DNA from: Paenibacillus sp. FSL R7-0273
GTDB lineage: Bacteria; Bacillota; Bacilli; Paenibacillales; Paenibacillaceae
NCBI RefSeq assembly: GCF_000758625.1
Contig: NZ_CP009283.1
Coordinates: 5,653,501-5,717,500, forward strand
Length of the DNA stretch: 64,000 bases
Direction: 5' to 3'
Part shown: positions 27,186 through 36,835 of the stretch, in pieces
How positions within the stretch are numbered: the first letter of the stretch is position 1
Layout: every line of letters begins with the position of its first letter
Notes under the pieces: generated by a model
Told to the model about the DNA's origin: nothing
What the model saw: the letters and a program-made list of their open reading frames with translations, nothing else
The model's database searches: none
Translations under genes and position numbers: made by a program

Positions 27186-27704
27186 TTAGTCTTCGTAAGT
27201 CAGCAGGGATACAACTTCGATGTCAGACAGCTTGTTGCGGCCTGCCAGCTGCACCAGCTCGATCAGGAAGGCTGCACCGACAACCTTGCCGCCCAGCTGC
27301 TCAACCAGGCTTACAGAGGTGGCGATCGTTCCGCCGGTAGCCAGCAGGTCATCTGCGATCAGCACATTTTGTCCAGGCTTGATGGCATCGGTATGAACAG
27401 CAAGTGTATCCTTACCGTATTCCAGGTCATAGCCTACCTCAATGGTTTCGTACGGGAGCTTGCCGCTTTTACGAATTGGCACAAAGCCGACGCCCAGTGC
27501 ATATGCCAGCGGAGCACCGACTACAAAGCCGCGCGCTTCCGGTCCGGCGATGACATCAATGTTCAGATGAGATACCAGCGCTTTGAGCTCATCAATGGCT
27601 GCGCGGTAAGCCTCGCCGTCCTTGAGCAAGGTAGTAATATCTTTAAAGCTGATTCCCGGCTGCGGGAAATCTTCAATTACACGAATATTGTTTTTAAAAT
27701 CCAA
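27186..27704 (-). CDS. apt: Adenine phosphoribosyltransferase
   Basis: 172 residues. It converts adenine and PRPP to AMP in purine salvage. Motifs: [13 protein letters not shown], the family fingerprint GPEARGF, and the PRPP loop [13 protein letters not shown]. The start I prefer is TTG at 27704 (giving [14 protein letters not shown], the canonical N-terminus): AGGAG ends 9 bases before it, whereas the ATG at 27713 directly abuts the AGGAG and cannot use it. It follows recJ after 150 bases that contain no gene but repeat the words CTCCGGAAG and ACAAA; recJ-apt order is conserved in Bacillales. Confidence 0.96.
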   Translation of the reverse strand: MDFKNNIRVIEDFPQPGISFKDITTLLKDGEAYRAAIDELKALVSHLNIDVIAGPEARGFVVGAPLAYALGVGFVPIRKSGKLPYETIEVGYDLEYGKDTLAVHTDAIKPGQNVLIADDLLATGGTIATSVSLVEQLGGKVVGAAFLIELVQLAGRNKLSDIEVVSLLTYED

Positions 27705-27854
27705 TAGTATCATCTCCTAAAAGTTTGTGAGGATTACCTCACCGATTTCGCTCCGAACAAACTCGCTCCGGAAGCATCCGCTTAGTTTTGTGAGCAAAAG
27801 CCCACTTTATTTGCTTCGTACAAAACATACTCCGGAAGGCTTCCGCCGACCGGC

Positions 27855-30254
27855 CTAAGACACGCCCTGGCGGCGGGCCAGCATCCAGCTTTCCAGCTCA
27901 CGGGCGCTGCCGTCTAAGAAATATTGCTCCATCTCTGCAGTCTGTCCCAGGCGTACAAAGTGACGGGATGCGGACAGGCTTTTAGCTGCAGGCGCAGGTA
28001 CAAAGACGACCATTCCGCCGGTGCGCTCGATAAACTCCAGCTCCTCGAACACATCCAGCATCCGTCCCAGCATCCTCACGCTTAACGAGGACTGGCGGCT
28101 GAGCCGCAGCAGCACCTCACGCTCCGGCACTGCAGTAGCAGCAATAGAAGCCAGCAGCTTATATAGAATTTTAAAATGATCACGGGTTGGAACCTGCAGC
28201 CGGTCGCGGCCGTCAAGCAGAGCGTGCAGCAGGACGATATTCTCAGCCTGCGGGAAAGCAGTCAGCAGGGCATCAAGCTGTTCCGGTGTCTCCGGCATGT
28301 CCAGCAGACAGAGCAGGGAGACACTTCCGTTATGCTCAGCTTGTCCATGAGGAAGAGCTGTAATCCCCCCAGCCTCATCATAAATCCACAGTGACATGCC
28401 TTTCAGCTCAGTGAGCGGCGACTGCCGGCTGTTCTGAAATACAGCTGCTGCTGTAAAAGGTGTATTGCCGCTATACAGCTGCAGCACCTCCTTGAGCTGG
28501 GCAGCCCGCTTTACAGCATCGGCTGAGCCGCGCAGATCCAGCAGCTGCGCCTCAGGCACAGCCAGATCCTGAAGCATGAGCTGCGGCTTGCGGGAGCCGT
28601 TCCACTCATTGACAGACAGCTCGGCTAGCACATCAATTAAAGTCCCGCCCGGCAGCAGATCAGCCAGCGGACCCTTGCCGAAGGCTACAGCCTCGATGGT
28701 ATGCCGGCCCTGCTGCAGGACCAGCTTAAGGTGCTTGCCGTCCTGTCCCATTTTGCGGGTCTCCTTCACTTCTGCTCCGCGCACAATAAACTTGGGCAGC
28801 GGATTGGACATGCCGAACGGGGCCAGCCGGTCCAGCTCAAATGCCGCCTGCAGCGTGAGACCGGACACCTCCGTCTCACCATCAGCAGCGGTTACCGGAA
28901 TCAGATCCTCCGGTGTCAATACTCCGGCTGCATATTCATTCAGGGCAGCTGCAAAGGCTTCAAGATTGTCGCGGTGCAGACTCATCCCGGCAGCAGCCGG
29001 ATGGCCGCCGTAATGATCCATTAAGCCGGCGCAGGAAGTCAGCGCTTCATAAATATCCAGACCGGGAATGGAGCGGGCAGAGCCCTTGCACATCCCGGTC
29101 TCCGGATGGATATCAAGGATTATAACCGGACGATAATACCGTTCAAGCAGCTTGGAGGCTACAATTCCGACAACGCCGACATTCCAGCCTTGATCAGCCA
29201 GCACGATGATATCCGGCGGCCGGCCGTCACCAATCTCCCGGACAAGCTTATCTGTAGCTTCGGCTACAATCCGTTCAACAACCATCTGGCGTTCCTTGTT
29301 GAGCAGATCAAGCTCACTGGCAAGCTGTCCGGCCTCGCTGCTGTCAGCTGTAGTCAGCAGGGCTACTGCCCGGCCAGCATGATCGAGACGGCCGCTGGCG
29401 TTAATCCGCGGCGCCACACCAAATGCAATATTTACTGCACTGACAGTATTCATCGTTATGCCGCCGACCTCAAGCAGCGCCCGAACACCGGGAAACGGCG
29501 ATCTCCGCATGCTGGCCAGCCCTTTGCGCACCAGGCTGCGGTTCTCATCCAGCAGCGGCATCAGATCCGCTACGGTGCCGATTGCTACGATCTCGGTCCA
29601 TTCCTCAGGCACTTTACCGTCAAGCAAAGCCTCAGCAAGCTTGTAGGCTACGCCTACTCCGGCCAGGCCCTTGAACGGATAAGGACAATCATGCTGCTTG
29701 GGATTGATCAAAGCAAAAGCTTCGGGCAGGAGCACGGGAGGTTCATGGTGATCTGTTACAATCACATCAATTCCCAGCTCAGAGGCATAAGCTATCTGCT
29801 GGACTGCACTGATTCCGGTGTCTACGGTAATGACCAGTGAAACACCCTGCTGAACCGCCCAGTCCAGCGCATGATTATGCAGCCCGTAGCCTTCATTGGA
29901 ACGGTGCGGAATATAAATATCAAAGGAAGCGCCCAGATGGCGCAGCAGATAGATCATCAGCGAGGTACTGGATACCCCGTCAGCATCATAATCGCCGTAC
30001 ACCAGGATGTGCTCCTCTTCCTGCAGTGCTTTTCTGATTCGCGGTACCGCTTCTGTCATCCCCTTAAGCAGGAACGGGTCATGACTGTCATCTGCCCCGC
30101 CGTCCATGAACAACAGCGCCTCGTCCGGCGCAGTGAAGCCCCTGGTTACAAGTAAAGAGGAAAGGAGCGGTGAAACAGAAAGGCTCCGGGCCAGCTCCCG
30201 CACTTGATCGGGATCGGCTGCCGGAGAATTCCATCTTGTTTTTGAATGAAGCAA
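27855..30254 (-). CDS. recJ: Single-stranded-DNA 5'-3' exonuclease RecJ
   Basis: 799 residues, the long Firmicutes form. DHH phosphoesterase motifs: VYGDYDADGVSS, VTVDTGIS, VTDHHEP, LAGVGVAYKL; DHHA1 domain with GGHPAAAGMS; OB-fold (FIVRGAEVKETRKMG) and a C-terminal RecJ_C extension of about 220 residues. It resects DNA in recombination and repair with RecQ-type helicases. Start TTG at 30254 with AAAGGTGAG 5 bases upstream. It follows the CDF transporter by 29 bases and precedes apt. Confidence 0.97.
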   Translation of the reverse strand: MLHSKTRWNSPAADPDQVRELARSLSVSPLLSSLLVTRGFTAPDEALLFMDGGADDSHDPFLLKGMTEAVPRIRKALQEEEHILVYGDYDADGVSSTSLMIYLLRHLGASFDIYIPHRSNEGYGLHNHALDWAVQQGVSLVITVDTGISAVQQIAYASELGIDVIVTDHHEPPVLLPEAFALINPKQHDCPYPFKGLAGVGVAYKLAEALLDGKVPEEWTEIVAIGTVADLMPLLDENRSLVRKGLASMRRSPFPGVRALLEVGGITMNTVSAVNIAFGVAPRINASGRLDHAGRAVALLTTADSSEAGQLASELDLLNKERQMVVERIVAEATDKLVREIGDGRPPDIIVLADQGWNVGVVGIVASKLLERYYRPVIILDIHPETGMCKGSARSIPGLDIYEALTSCAGLMDHYGGHPAAAGMSLHRDNLEAFAAALNEYAAGVLTPEDLIPVTAADGETEVSGLTLQAAFELDRLAPFGMSNPLPKFIVRGAEVKETRKMGQDGKHLKLVLQQGRHTIEAVAFGKGPLADLLPGGTLIDVLAELSVNEWNGSRKPQLMLQDLAVPEAQLLDLRGSADAVKRAAQLKEVLQLYSGNTPFTAAAVFQNSRQSPLTELKGMSLWIYDEAGGITALPHGQAEHNGSVSLLCLLDMPETPEQLDALLTAFPQAENIVLLHALLDGRDRLQVPTRDHFKILYKLLASIAATAVPEREVLLRLSRQSSLSVRMLGRMLDVFEELEFIERTGGMVVFVPAPAAKSLSASRHFVRLGQTAEMEQYFLDGSARELESWMLARRQGVS

Positions 30255-30283
30255 TAGAGCTCACCTTTCTCTCATCATGCGGT

Positions 30284-31246
30284 TTACTGAAGCAGCGTCG
30301 GGATATCACTGTCCGCAAGCTGATGATTGGTTTTGTACGGATAGCCCGGATCGTAAGGCACAACATCCATATGAACCTCACCTACATGGACAAAGCGGTG
30401 CTGCAGCAGCTTTCTGGCACACTCTGAAATATCCTGGGCTTCCATTACTGTAATCCGCGGATTGACGCTGATTTTGACCTGGAGATTGACGTACCGGCCC
30501 TGTTCCACTGCCTGAAGATGCTCCACCCGGATCACTCCATGCACCCGTCCAACCGTTTCAATAAAATTGGCCGCCTCCGCAGAAGGAAGCTCCTGACGGG
30601 TCTTGCCGTATATCGAAGCAGTAATCATCGTATAGCCTTTGCGGAGAATCAGGCAGCTTGTCAGCAGGGCTGCTACCGGGTCCATGTATAGCAACGGACT
30701 CCAGTTGATATACCCCCCGATCATAGACAGTGTAATCCCGATTAAAGCGGCCACCGAGCTGTAAAGACTAAAACGGTGGCTGTCTGCATAAGCGGCATGG
30801 CTGCCGTCTCCTGCTTTTTTGAAATAGCGGTATTGATACTGGAAGATGCCCTCTTTAACTAAAATAGATATAAGAACTGTAACAAGCGCAGCTGGCGGAA
30901 CAGTTGACAAATGCCCTCTGGTCAAATCCCGGATGGCTGAAAAAGTCATCTGCAGGCCGGCCATCAGGATCAGCACAGAAAAAAGAATCGTAACAATCGG
31001 CTCTTTGCCGTTCTTCCCGGCAGCAGCACGGCGGTCGGTACCGGACTTTTTGCCCTTTACCGGACGCCATGGAAGAGCTTCCGCCAGTCTGGATGCAGCG
31101 TCTGCTCCGGAATATAAGGCATCGCCCAGCAATGCCTTACTGCCCGTGAAATAACCGACACCGCCTTTGGCAAGAGCCAAAACAGCATCACTGACGATCC
31201 CGTTCCAGGTAACCGTCTCCCTTTGCGGTGATTGTTTGTCATTCAT
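30284..31246 (-). CDS. Cation diffusion facilitator family protein with altered metal site
   Basis: 320 residues; about six membrane segments and a C-terminal cytoplasmic domain (RVHGVIRVEHLQAVEQGRY, VHVGEVHMDVVP). AAGGAGGG lies 6 bases before the ATG. CDF proteins export Zn2+, Mn2+ or Fe2+ against protons. In TM2 the usual DxxxD is present as GDALYSGAD. In TM5 the family HxxxD appears as SHRFSLYSS: the His remains but the Asp is Leu. So the transport site is atypical and metal specificity, or even transport, is uncertain. A Lys/Arg/Gly-rich loop (KGKKSGTDRRAAAGKNGK) separates TM2 from TM3. It lies between secDF and recJ. Confidence 0.88.
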   Translation of the reverse strand: MNDKQSPQRETVTWNGIVSDAVLALAKGGVGYFTGSKALLGDALYSGADAASRLAEALPWRPVKGKKSGTDRRAAAGKNGKEPIVTILFSVLILMAGLQMTFSAIRDLTRGHLSTVPPAALVTVLISILVKEGIFQYQYRYFKKAGDGSHAAYADSHRFSLYSSVAALIGITLSMIGGYINWSPLLYMDPVAALLTSCLILRKGYTMITASIYGKTRQELPSAEAANFIETVGRVHGVIRVEHLQAVEQGRYVNLQVKISVNPRITVMEAQDISECARKLLQHRFVHVGEVHMDVVPYDPGYPYKTNHQLADSDIPTLLQ

Positions 31247-31322
31247 AACGAGCCCTCCTTACCTGTTAGCAAGTAATCTCATGTTGAGGCATACGCCTGT
31301 CAGCCGGCTCCAGAGATTCCGA

Positions 31323-31350
31323 AAAGCCGCGTCGTCTCTGACGCGGCTTT
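31323..31350 (-). terminator. Terminator of secDF
   Basis: Perfect 11-bp stem AAAGCCGCGTC (31323-31333) / GACGCGGCTTT (31340-31350), loop GTCTCT, followed by TCGG on the minus strand. It lies between secF and the CDF gene, so recJ expression may need readthrough or a separate promoter. Confidence 0.75.
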
Positions 31351-31372
31351 CCGGGGCAATGAAGCTTTAGGC

Positions 31373-32269
31373 TTAGGCCGGATTGTTCTTCACAGCAGGC
31401 TTCTGGCGCTTTTTGAGCAGCAGCCAGAGCGGGCTAGCAATAAAGATGGAGGAGTATGCTCCGAAGAGCAGACCGATAACCATGGCAAGGGAGAACATTT
31501 TAATGGATTCTCCGCCCATCACCAGCAGGAAGAAAGCGGCAATGAACACCGTAAAGGCTGTATAGAGGGACCGCATAAGCGTCTGGCTGATACTCTTGTT
31601 AACCAGCACTTTGAGATCCTCATATGTTTTCTGTTTGCCGAAACGCAGATTTTCACGGATCCGGTCAAAGATAACGATCGTGTCATTGATGGAGTAACCG
31701 ATAATCGTAAGCACAGCGACGATAAAGGTTATATCCACCTCAAGACGGAAGATTGAAAACACCGCTACAACCATAAACGCATCATGGAGCAGCGCTACAA
31801 TTGATGCCAGTGCAAAACGCCATTCAAAACGGATACTTACATAGATAATAATCCCTAAGCTTGAGAGAAGCACCGAATAAATCGCGTTACGTGCAAGCTC
31901 TCTGGCCATTTCCGTATCAACGGTGTTGATCTCATAAGATGCCTGGGGATCAAGCTTGCTGATCTCTGCTTTGAGAGCTTCACTCTGCTCATTTTCCAGT
32001 ACTTCATCATAACGGATATTGACCCGGCTTTCACCGAACGTAATACTCGGAGCATGCTCGAAATTCAGACTATCCAGAGCAGGCTGAAGTTCGGCCTGTG
32101 TAATGCTCTTGGTTAATGACACATCGACGTTCGAACCCGCCTTAAAATCGACGCTGTAGTTAAGTCCCAAAAATCCCAGGAAAACTACTCCTAGTACTGT
32201 AAGTACAATGGAGAAACTAAAGAAGTATTTACTCCAATGCACGTAATCCATATCTTTATTAAAGCGCAC
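31373..32269 (-). CDS. secF: Protein translocase subunit SecF
   Basis: 298 residues from a GTG at 32269 (MRFNKDMDYVHWSKYFF). An earlier in-frame GTG at 32278 directly abuts AAGGAGA, too close to use it, whereas 32269 is 10 bases away. Six membrane segments; motifs FLGLNYSVDFKAGS (first periplasmic domain), IGYSINDTIVIFDRIREN in TM4-5. With SecD it uses the proton gradient to complete protein export through SecYEG. It overlaps the end of secD by 11 bases. Secreted cellulases and envelope proteins in this window would depend on it. Confidence 0.96.
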   Translation of the reverse strand: MRFNKDMDYVHWSKYFFSFSIVLTVLGVVFLGFLGLNYSVDFKAGSNVDVSLTKSITQAELQPALDSLNFEHAPSITFGESRVNIRYDEVLENEQSEALKAEISKLDPQASYEINTVDTEMARELARNAIYSVLLSSLGIIIYVSIRFEWRFALASIVALLHDAFMVVAVFSIFRLEVDITFIVAVLTIIGYSINDTIVIFDRIRENLRFGKQKTYEDLKVLVNKSISQTLMRSLYTAFTVFIAAFFLLVMGGESIKMFSLAMVIGLLFGAYSSIFIASPLWLLLKKRQKPAVKNNPA

Positions 32270-33509
32270 GGATGTCACTCTCCTTTACCCCAAATTGCTT
32301 AGGTTTCTTCAGCGCGCCGGCTTTAACCAGCACGGACAGCAGCCAATGGGTAAAATAGAGGTTGGTCAAGATACTGAGCACAATTTCTACAATCAGTATC
32401 AGTGCAAAGCCCTTAACCGCACCTGTACCGAAAGCGAACATCACAGCCGCAACGATAATCGTCGTTACGTTGGCGTCCATAACAGTACGGAAGGAGGTTT
32501 TGTTACCTGCTTTGACAGAGGACATAATACTCTTGCCGCTGCGCATCTCTTCTCTTATCCGTTCATTGGTAATGATATTGGCATCGACCGCCATCCCTAT
32601 ACCGAGGATAAATGCGGCGATACCCGGAAGGGTCAGGGTAAAGTCAGCAACTACAAATACAAGAATCAGCAGCCAGGTATGCAGGATCAGCGCGAAGCTG
32701 GCCAGAATACCGGGAAGCCGGTACATTGCGATCATAAAGATCAGAATAATCACTGAACCAACGATACCTGCCTTAACCGTTTGGTCAAGAGACTGTTTAC
32801 CAAGGGTTGCGCCGACGCTTTGCGAATATTTCTCGGTCAGCTTCAGCGGCAGTGCGCCGAGGTTAATGGTATCTGCCAGTTCACGTGCTTCATCTAACGT
32901 ATAGTTACCGGAGATTGATGCCTTGCCGTCAGTAAGCTCTGCTCTTACAAATGGAGCCGACAGCAGGTTTTCATCCAAATAAATAGCAAGCTCTTTCCCA
33001 AGCAGGCGCTTGGTAATTTCAGCGAATTTATCCTTGTCCTTAATGCTGATGCTGATTTCCGGCTGGTTCAGATTGCTGCGTTGAACCTCTGCCGCACCTT
33101 CAACAAAATCACTGCCCACGAGCTCAATCTTGCTGTATACTCCCGCTGCATCGCCTTCGGCGGCACTGCGGAATGTCAATACGGCAGGTTCTTTCATCTT
33201 CTCGCGGACTTCAGCCTCGTCAGTAACACCGGCAATCTTCAGACGAATGCGGTCTGTTCCCTCCGTTGTCACTTCCGGCTCGCTTGTACCCAGCGCGTTG
33301 GCGCGCTTCTCCAGGCTCTTTGCAGTCTGCTGCAGAGAAGCTCTGGTCAGTTCGCCGCCGGTATCCATCGGCGAGGCCTGGTACAGAATCTCGAATCCGC
33401 CTTTCAGGTCAAGACCCAGACGGACCTTGTCCAGCAGACCGGGGGTTGTAAACGCCATGACGCCGGTTAAAACGAGCACGGTAATGATAAAGCTCAACAG
33501 TCTCTTCAT
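32259..33509 (-). CDS. secD: Protein translocase subunit SecD
   Basis: 416 residues from ATG 33509 (MKRLLSFIITVLVL), after AAAGGGG; the frame is open 135 bases further but that sequence contains the promoter. Motifs: VRLGLDLKGGFEILY, the periplasmic P1 domain (TEGTDRIRLKIAGV, VYSKIEL), and ILGIGMAVDANIITNERIREE in TM4. SecD and SecF are separate genes here, unlike the fused SecDF of Bacillus subtilis. Confidence 0.97.
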   Translation of the reverse strand: MKRLLSFIITVLVLTGVMAFTTPGLLDKVRLGLDLKGGFEILYQASPMDTGGELTRASLQQTAKSLEKRANALGTSEPEVTTEGTDRIRLKIAGVTDEAEVREKMKEPAVLTFRSAAEGDAAGVYSKIELVGSDFVEGAAEVQRSNLNQPEISISIKDKDKFAEITKRLLGKELAIYLDENLLSAPFVRAELTDGKASISGNYTLDEARELADTINLGALPLKLTEKYSQSVGATLGKQSLDQTVKAGIVGSVIILIFMIAMYRLPGILASFALILHTWLLILVFVVADFTLTLPGIAAFILGIGMAVDANIITNERIREEMRSGKSIMSSVKAGNKTSFRTVMDANVTTIIVAAVMFAFGTGAVKGFALILIVEIVLSILTNLYFTHWLLSVLVKAGALKKPKQFGVKESDIRAL

Positions 33510-33546
33510 GCTCTTGCTAGTTCCCCTTTCATTACTCAATATTCCT

Positions 33547-33575
33547 ATTATAGCCACGTGCGAAATCACCGTCAA
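33547..33575 (-). promoter_or_regulatory. SigA promoter of secD-secF
   Basis: On the minus strand TTGACG (33570-33575), 17 bases, TATAAT (33547-33552): one mismatch to consensus. Start site near 33540, about 30 bases before the secD start, which rules out the longer secD ORF. Confidence 0.9.
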
Positions 33576-33728
33576 TTCAAGGCAGAGTGACGGTGCCCTA
33601 TTCACACAAAGAAACGGCCGGCTATGCTCAGATCGGCAAGCCATCCGTTTGGATAGGTAGTGCTTGGTTATCCTCTCTTACTTTACTGCTTCCTCTATCC
33701 ATTTGCAAAAGAAATTCGTTCCTGCAAA

Positions 33729-33980
33729 TCAGGTGATTCCGCGGTAAGCTGCAAGCATCAGATAATTCATATAACTTGTGACTTTCAGTGAATAAATATC
33801 ATTTACCAGCTTGTACAGGGGCGGCTGGCCATCCTTGGCATAATTCCGGCTGATGCACTCCCAGATATCCTTGCCCGTTACATATTCATAGCCCAAAAGG
33901 CGGAATTCCTCCGCTTTGCTTGCGCACATGGCCTCGATCACATCACTAAGCTCGTCGTACTTCCATGGTTCCGATTCCAC
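33729..33980 (-). CDS. comN: Post-transcriptional regulator ComN-like
   Basis: 83 residues from a GTG with GGAGGT 8 bases upstream. The pattern (LSDVIEAMCASKAEEFRLLGYEYVTGKDIWECI, then KLVNDIYSLKVTSYMNYLMLAAY) matches ComN/YrzD, which in Bacillus subtilis promotes comE mRNA accumulation and localises with DivIVA. Its position between secD and spoVB is the same as in Bacillus. The role in this organism is inferred from family and synteny. Confidence 0.88.
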   Translation of the reverse strand: MESEPWKYDELSDVIEAMCASKAEEFRLLGYEYVTGKDIWECISRNYAKDGQPPLYKLVNDIYSLKVTSYMNYLMLAAYRGIT

Positions 33981-34193
33981 GTGATAACACCTCCCAAGGT
34001 TTGCTCGCTGAAGCAGGCTAACGGATATATTCGACCTCCCCCTGCAACTATCCTTCTTCCTGCAAAAAGAGTTCTCATTTAAAGCTTGTCATGGATTGGA
34101 CCGGGTCAAGCATATCAATATACAAGCCCCGCAGCCTCTGCCGGCAGGCATGCTCACCTGCGTTCATTTCATATCAGGAAGAAGGAGTGGCCC

Positions 34194-35798
34194 TTGAAGA
34201 GACCGAGTAAACAGACTTTTATACAGGGAACGATGATCCTGCTGGCCGCAGGCATGATTAACCGGATGCTTGGCTTTATTCCCCGAATTGCCTTGCCGCG
34301 GATTATCGGTGCTGAGGGAGTCGGCTTATACCAGCTGGGATATCCTTTTTTTATCGTGCTGATTACGGTTATTACCGGCGGCCTGCCGCTCGCTATTGCA
34401 AAAATGGTAGCCGAAGCAGAGGGTGAAAACCGCCCTGAGCAGTCACGCCGCATACTGCGGACCGGGCTTACCTTAAGCTTTTCGCTGGGCATGCTGTTTA
34501 CTTTGGTTGCTCTGCTTAGCGCCTCTTGGGTATCCAACGTTATTTTAACGGACAGCCGTGTATATTACACCTTTGTCAGCATGACACCAATGATATCGAT
34601 CGTGGCTGTCTCCGCTGTATACCGCGGATATTTTCAGGGCAGGCAGAACATGATTCCCTCGGCACTTTCATCGGTGCTGGAATCGGTGATCCGGATTTTC
34701 TTCATGCTGTGGTTCTCCTATCTGCTGCTCCCCAAAGGAATGGCCTTTGCCGCGGCAGGAGCGATGCTCGGAGTCACAGTCGGGGAATTAATTGGGATGC
34801 TGGCACTGCTGGTCCAGTACTTTTTTATTACCAAAGCAGACAGGTCTGAGAGTGATCATACAAAAGCTGCACCGGATCAGGAGCTCCAGCCGGACAATTC
34901 GAACACAAAAGGGACACAAGCCAGCCCGCTGCTTACACGCATGCTTGGCATTGCTGTTCCAGTCACGGCAGGCCGTCTGGTCGGCTCCTTCTCCTATTTG
35001 CTGGAGTCGATCATTACCGCCCGCAGTCTGGCACTTGCCGGGCTTGCGACAGCCGCCGCCACTGCACAGTACGGTTCTTTGCAGGGGATGGTCATCCCGC
35101 TGCTGCTGCTGCCGGGGGTACTCAGCTCCTCCCTTGCGGTTTCGTTAGTCCCCTCCCTGTCAGAAGCGGCAGCACGCCGCGATCTGCCGGCAATACATAA
35201 GCGGATGCATCAGGCTCTGCGGCTTGCAATGGTGTCAGGCGCTCCCTTTTCCGCTATCATGTATGTCCTGGCTGAACCGCTGTGTACGCTGATGTACGGC
35301 AATGCGGACACAGCACCGATGCTGCGTCTGATGGCCCCGTTCGCCCTGTTTCTGTATGTCCAGGCTCCGCTTCAGGCTGCCCTTCAGGCGATGGACCGGC
35401 CGGGACGCGCCCTCATCAATACACTGGCCGGTGCCGTAATCAAAATCCTGCTCATTCTCATGCTGGCCTCCCGGCCGGAATACGGAATATACGGTGCCAT
35501 TATAGCGATTATCGTTAACAGCATTCTGGTTACGCTGCTGCATTATTCAAGTGTGGTGAAGCTGATTCAACTGTCACTGAGAGTCAAGGACCCGCTTAAA
35601 ACAATAACAGCCATGATCATCATGGCTGCCGGCACATCCTATGTGTATCATGCTGTACCGCTCTCCGGTACCATGTGGCTGCAGTTCCTGTTCGCTGCCG
35701 CAAGCGGCATGGCGCTGTACCTTGGTATCTGCCTGCTGTCCGGCCTGATCTCCGTCAGGGACCTTGAGCGGGTCCCGTTCTTCAAACGGCGGCGCTAG
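34194..35798 (+). CDS. spoVB: Stage V sporulation protein B (MOP superfamily flippase)
   Basis: 534 residues from a TTG at 34194 (KRPSKQTFIQGTMILLAAG) with AAGGAG 6 bases upstream; the frame is open 108 bases further without a ribosome binding site. About 14 membrane segments. GMINRMLGFIPRIALPRIIGAEGVGLYQ and YFQGRQNMIPSALSSVLESVIRI are typical SpoVB/MurJ-like motifs. SpoVB is needed for spore cortex peptidoglycan and is thought to flip lipid II or a related lipid-linked precursor. A charged loop of about 35 residues lies mid-protein. It is convergent with the DUF421 gene, with only 4 bases between stop codons. Confidence 0.93.
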   Translation: MKRPSKQTFIQGTMILLAAGMINRMLGFIPRIALPRIIGAEGVGLYQLGYPFFIVLITVITGGLPLAIAKMVAEAEGENRPEQSRRILRTGLTLSFSLGMLFTLVALLSASWVSNVILTDSRVYYTFVSMTPMISIVAVSAVYRGYFQGRQNMIPSALSSVLESVIRIFFMLWFSYLLLPKGMAFAAAGAMLGVTVGELIGMLALLVQYFFITKADRSESDHTKAAPDQELQPDNSNTKGTQASPLLTRMLGIAVPVTAGRLVGSFSYLLESIITARSLALAGLATAAATAQYGSLQGMVIPLLLLPGVLSSSLAVSLVPSLSEAAARRDLPAIHKRMHQALRLAMVSGAPFSAIMYVLAEPLCTLMYGNADTAPMLRLMAPFALFLYVQAPLQAALQAMDRPGRALINTLAGAVIKILLILMLASRPEYGIYGAIIAIIVNSILVTLLHYSSVVKLIQLSLRVKDPLKTITAMIIMAAGTSYVYHAVPLSGTMWLQFLFAAASGMALYLGICLLSGLISVRDLERVPFFKRRR

Positions 35799-35802
35799 CG
35801 CA

Positions 35803-36597
35803 TCAGCGGCTGCGCAGCCGGTCTACATAAATTTTACCGGTATGATCCACTGAGCACAAAAACACATCACGGAAATCGGAGACGCCCTTCTGCCGGATTT
35901 GCGTCCGCAGCCAAAAGCGGTTTTTGCCGATCAGCTCCAGGTTATCATCCTGCACCTTTCCGTCCATAATCAGCGGAACGGGAAGACCCTCGTAACGGAT
36001 TTTACTCTTGGACAGATTAACACCTGCAGCTTTGCCGGAGCCTCCGGAATTCCCGGAACCGCCAGAATCGCTACCTGAATCCTGCTCCTTATTTCCGGCA
36101 TTATCGCTGCTGTTGCCGGACTGGTTCGACGATGAGACATTTTTATTCTTTTCAATTACAGTCAGCTGGCCGCTGGTCTCCAGAATGGCAAATTCGACAT
36201 CAGCGGGACTGACAATATTCTGGCCGCGCAGCTGCAGCAGCAGATCATCCATATTATAGCGCTGTCTGCGCATTTCACTCCGGTGCAGCTTGCCGTTGGA
36301 GATCAGTACACTGGGTCTGCCGTCAACCAGCAGCCGCAGCTTTCTGCTTTTGAGGCTGAGCTGTGCGACAAGGATCTGGATCGCAACTAAGGTAACCATA
36401 GGAATGACCCCGTCAGAAATCGGCCGCTCGATATCGTCAATGACGAAAACAGCAATCTCCGCAATCATAATGGAGATTGTCAGGTCAAACACAGACAGCT
36501 TGCCGATTTCCCGCTTTCCCATAATCCGCATGCACAGGAAAATGAAGAAATACATCAGCACGGTCAGAAAGACATGGCTGGCAATATGCTGGAGCAT
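35803..36597 (-). CDS. DUF421/YetF-family membrane protein (YrbG-like) with Ser/Gly insert
   Basis: 264 residues from ATG 36597 (MLQHIASHVFLTVLMYFFIF), with GGAG 10 bases upstream. Three N-terminal membrane segments (MRIMGKREIGKLSVFDLTISIMIAEIA is the family signature), then the YetF-type cytoplasmic domain (LLVDGRPSVLISNGKL, RYNMDDLLLQLRGQNI, EFAILETSGQL). An insert of about 40 residues made almost only of Ser, Asn, Gly and Asp (SSSNQSGNSSDNAGN, SGSDSGGSGNSGGSG) interrupts the C-terminal domain. YetF proteins of Bacillus are linked to spore germination-associated complexes; the exact role here is unknown. Synteny with yrbG supports the call. Confidence 0.88.
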   Translation of the reverse strand: MLQHIASHVFLTVLMYFFIFLCMRIMGKREIGKLSVFDLTISIMIAEIAVFVIDDIERPISDGVIPMVTLVAIQILVAQLSLKSRKLRLLVDGRPSVLISNGKLHRSEMRRQRYNMDDLLLQLRGQNIVSPADVEFAILETSGQLTVIEKNKNVSSSNQSGNSSDNAGNKEQDSGSDSGGSGNSGGSGKAAGVNLSKSKIRYEGLPVPLIMDGKVQDDNLELIGKNRFWLRTQIRQKGVSDFRDVFLCSVDHTGKIYVDRLRSR

Positions 36598-36835
36598 ATT
36601 CTCTTCGCTCCCCTTTCCGCTTCTCACCCGCAGCTGCTGCGCCGGGGTGGATGAATGTAACCCTATTCTGGCCTCCCTGCCAAGGGAACATTCGGAAACT
36701 GCCATATAAATTACTGGTAAATACACAGCTATTGCCAAACTTGTACTATTGGGGCAAGCCTTCCCATACAATAATTAATAACAAACCGCTAAATCGGGGG
36801 AAGTAACGCTTAAAAAACTTTTAGGAGGTTCTATC

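Noticed and set aside
36599..36771. Longer N-terminus of the DUF421 protein from 36771
   Set aside because: The extra 58 residues lack a signal or family match, and a good ribosome binding site precedes the ATG at 36597.
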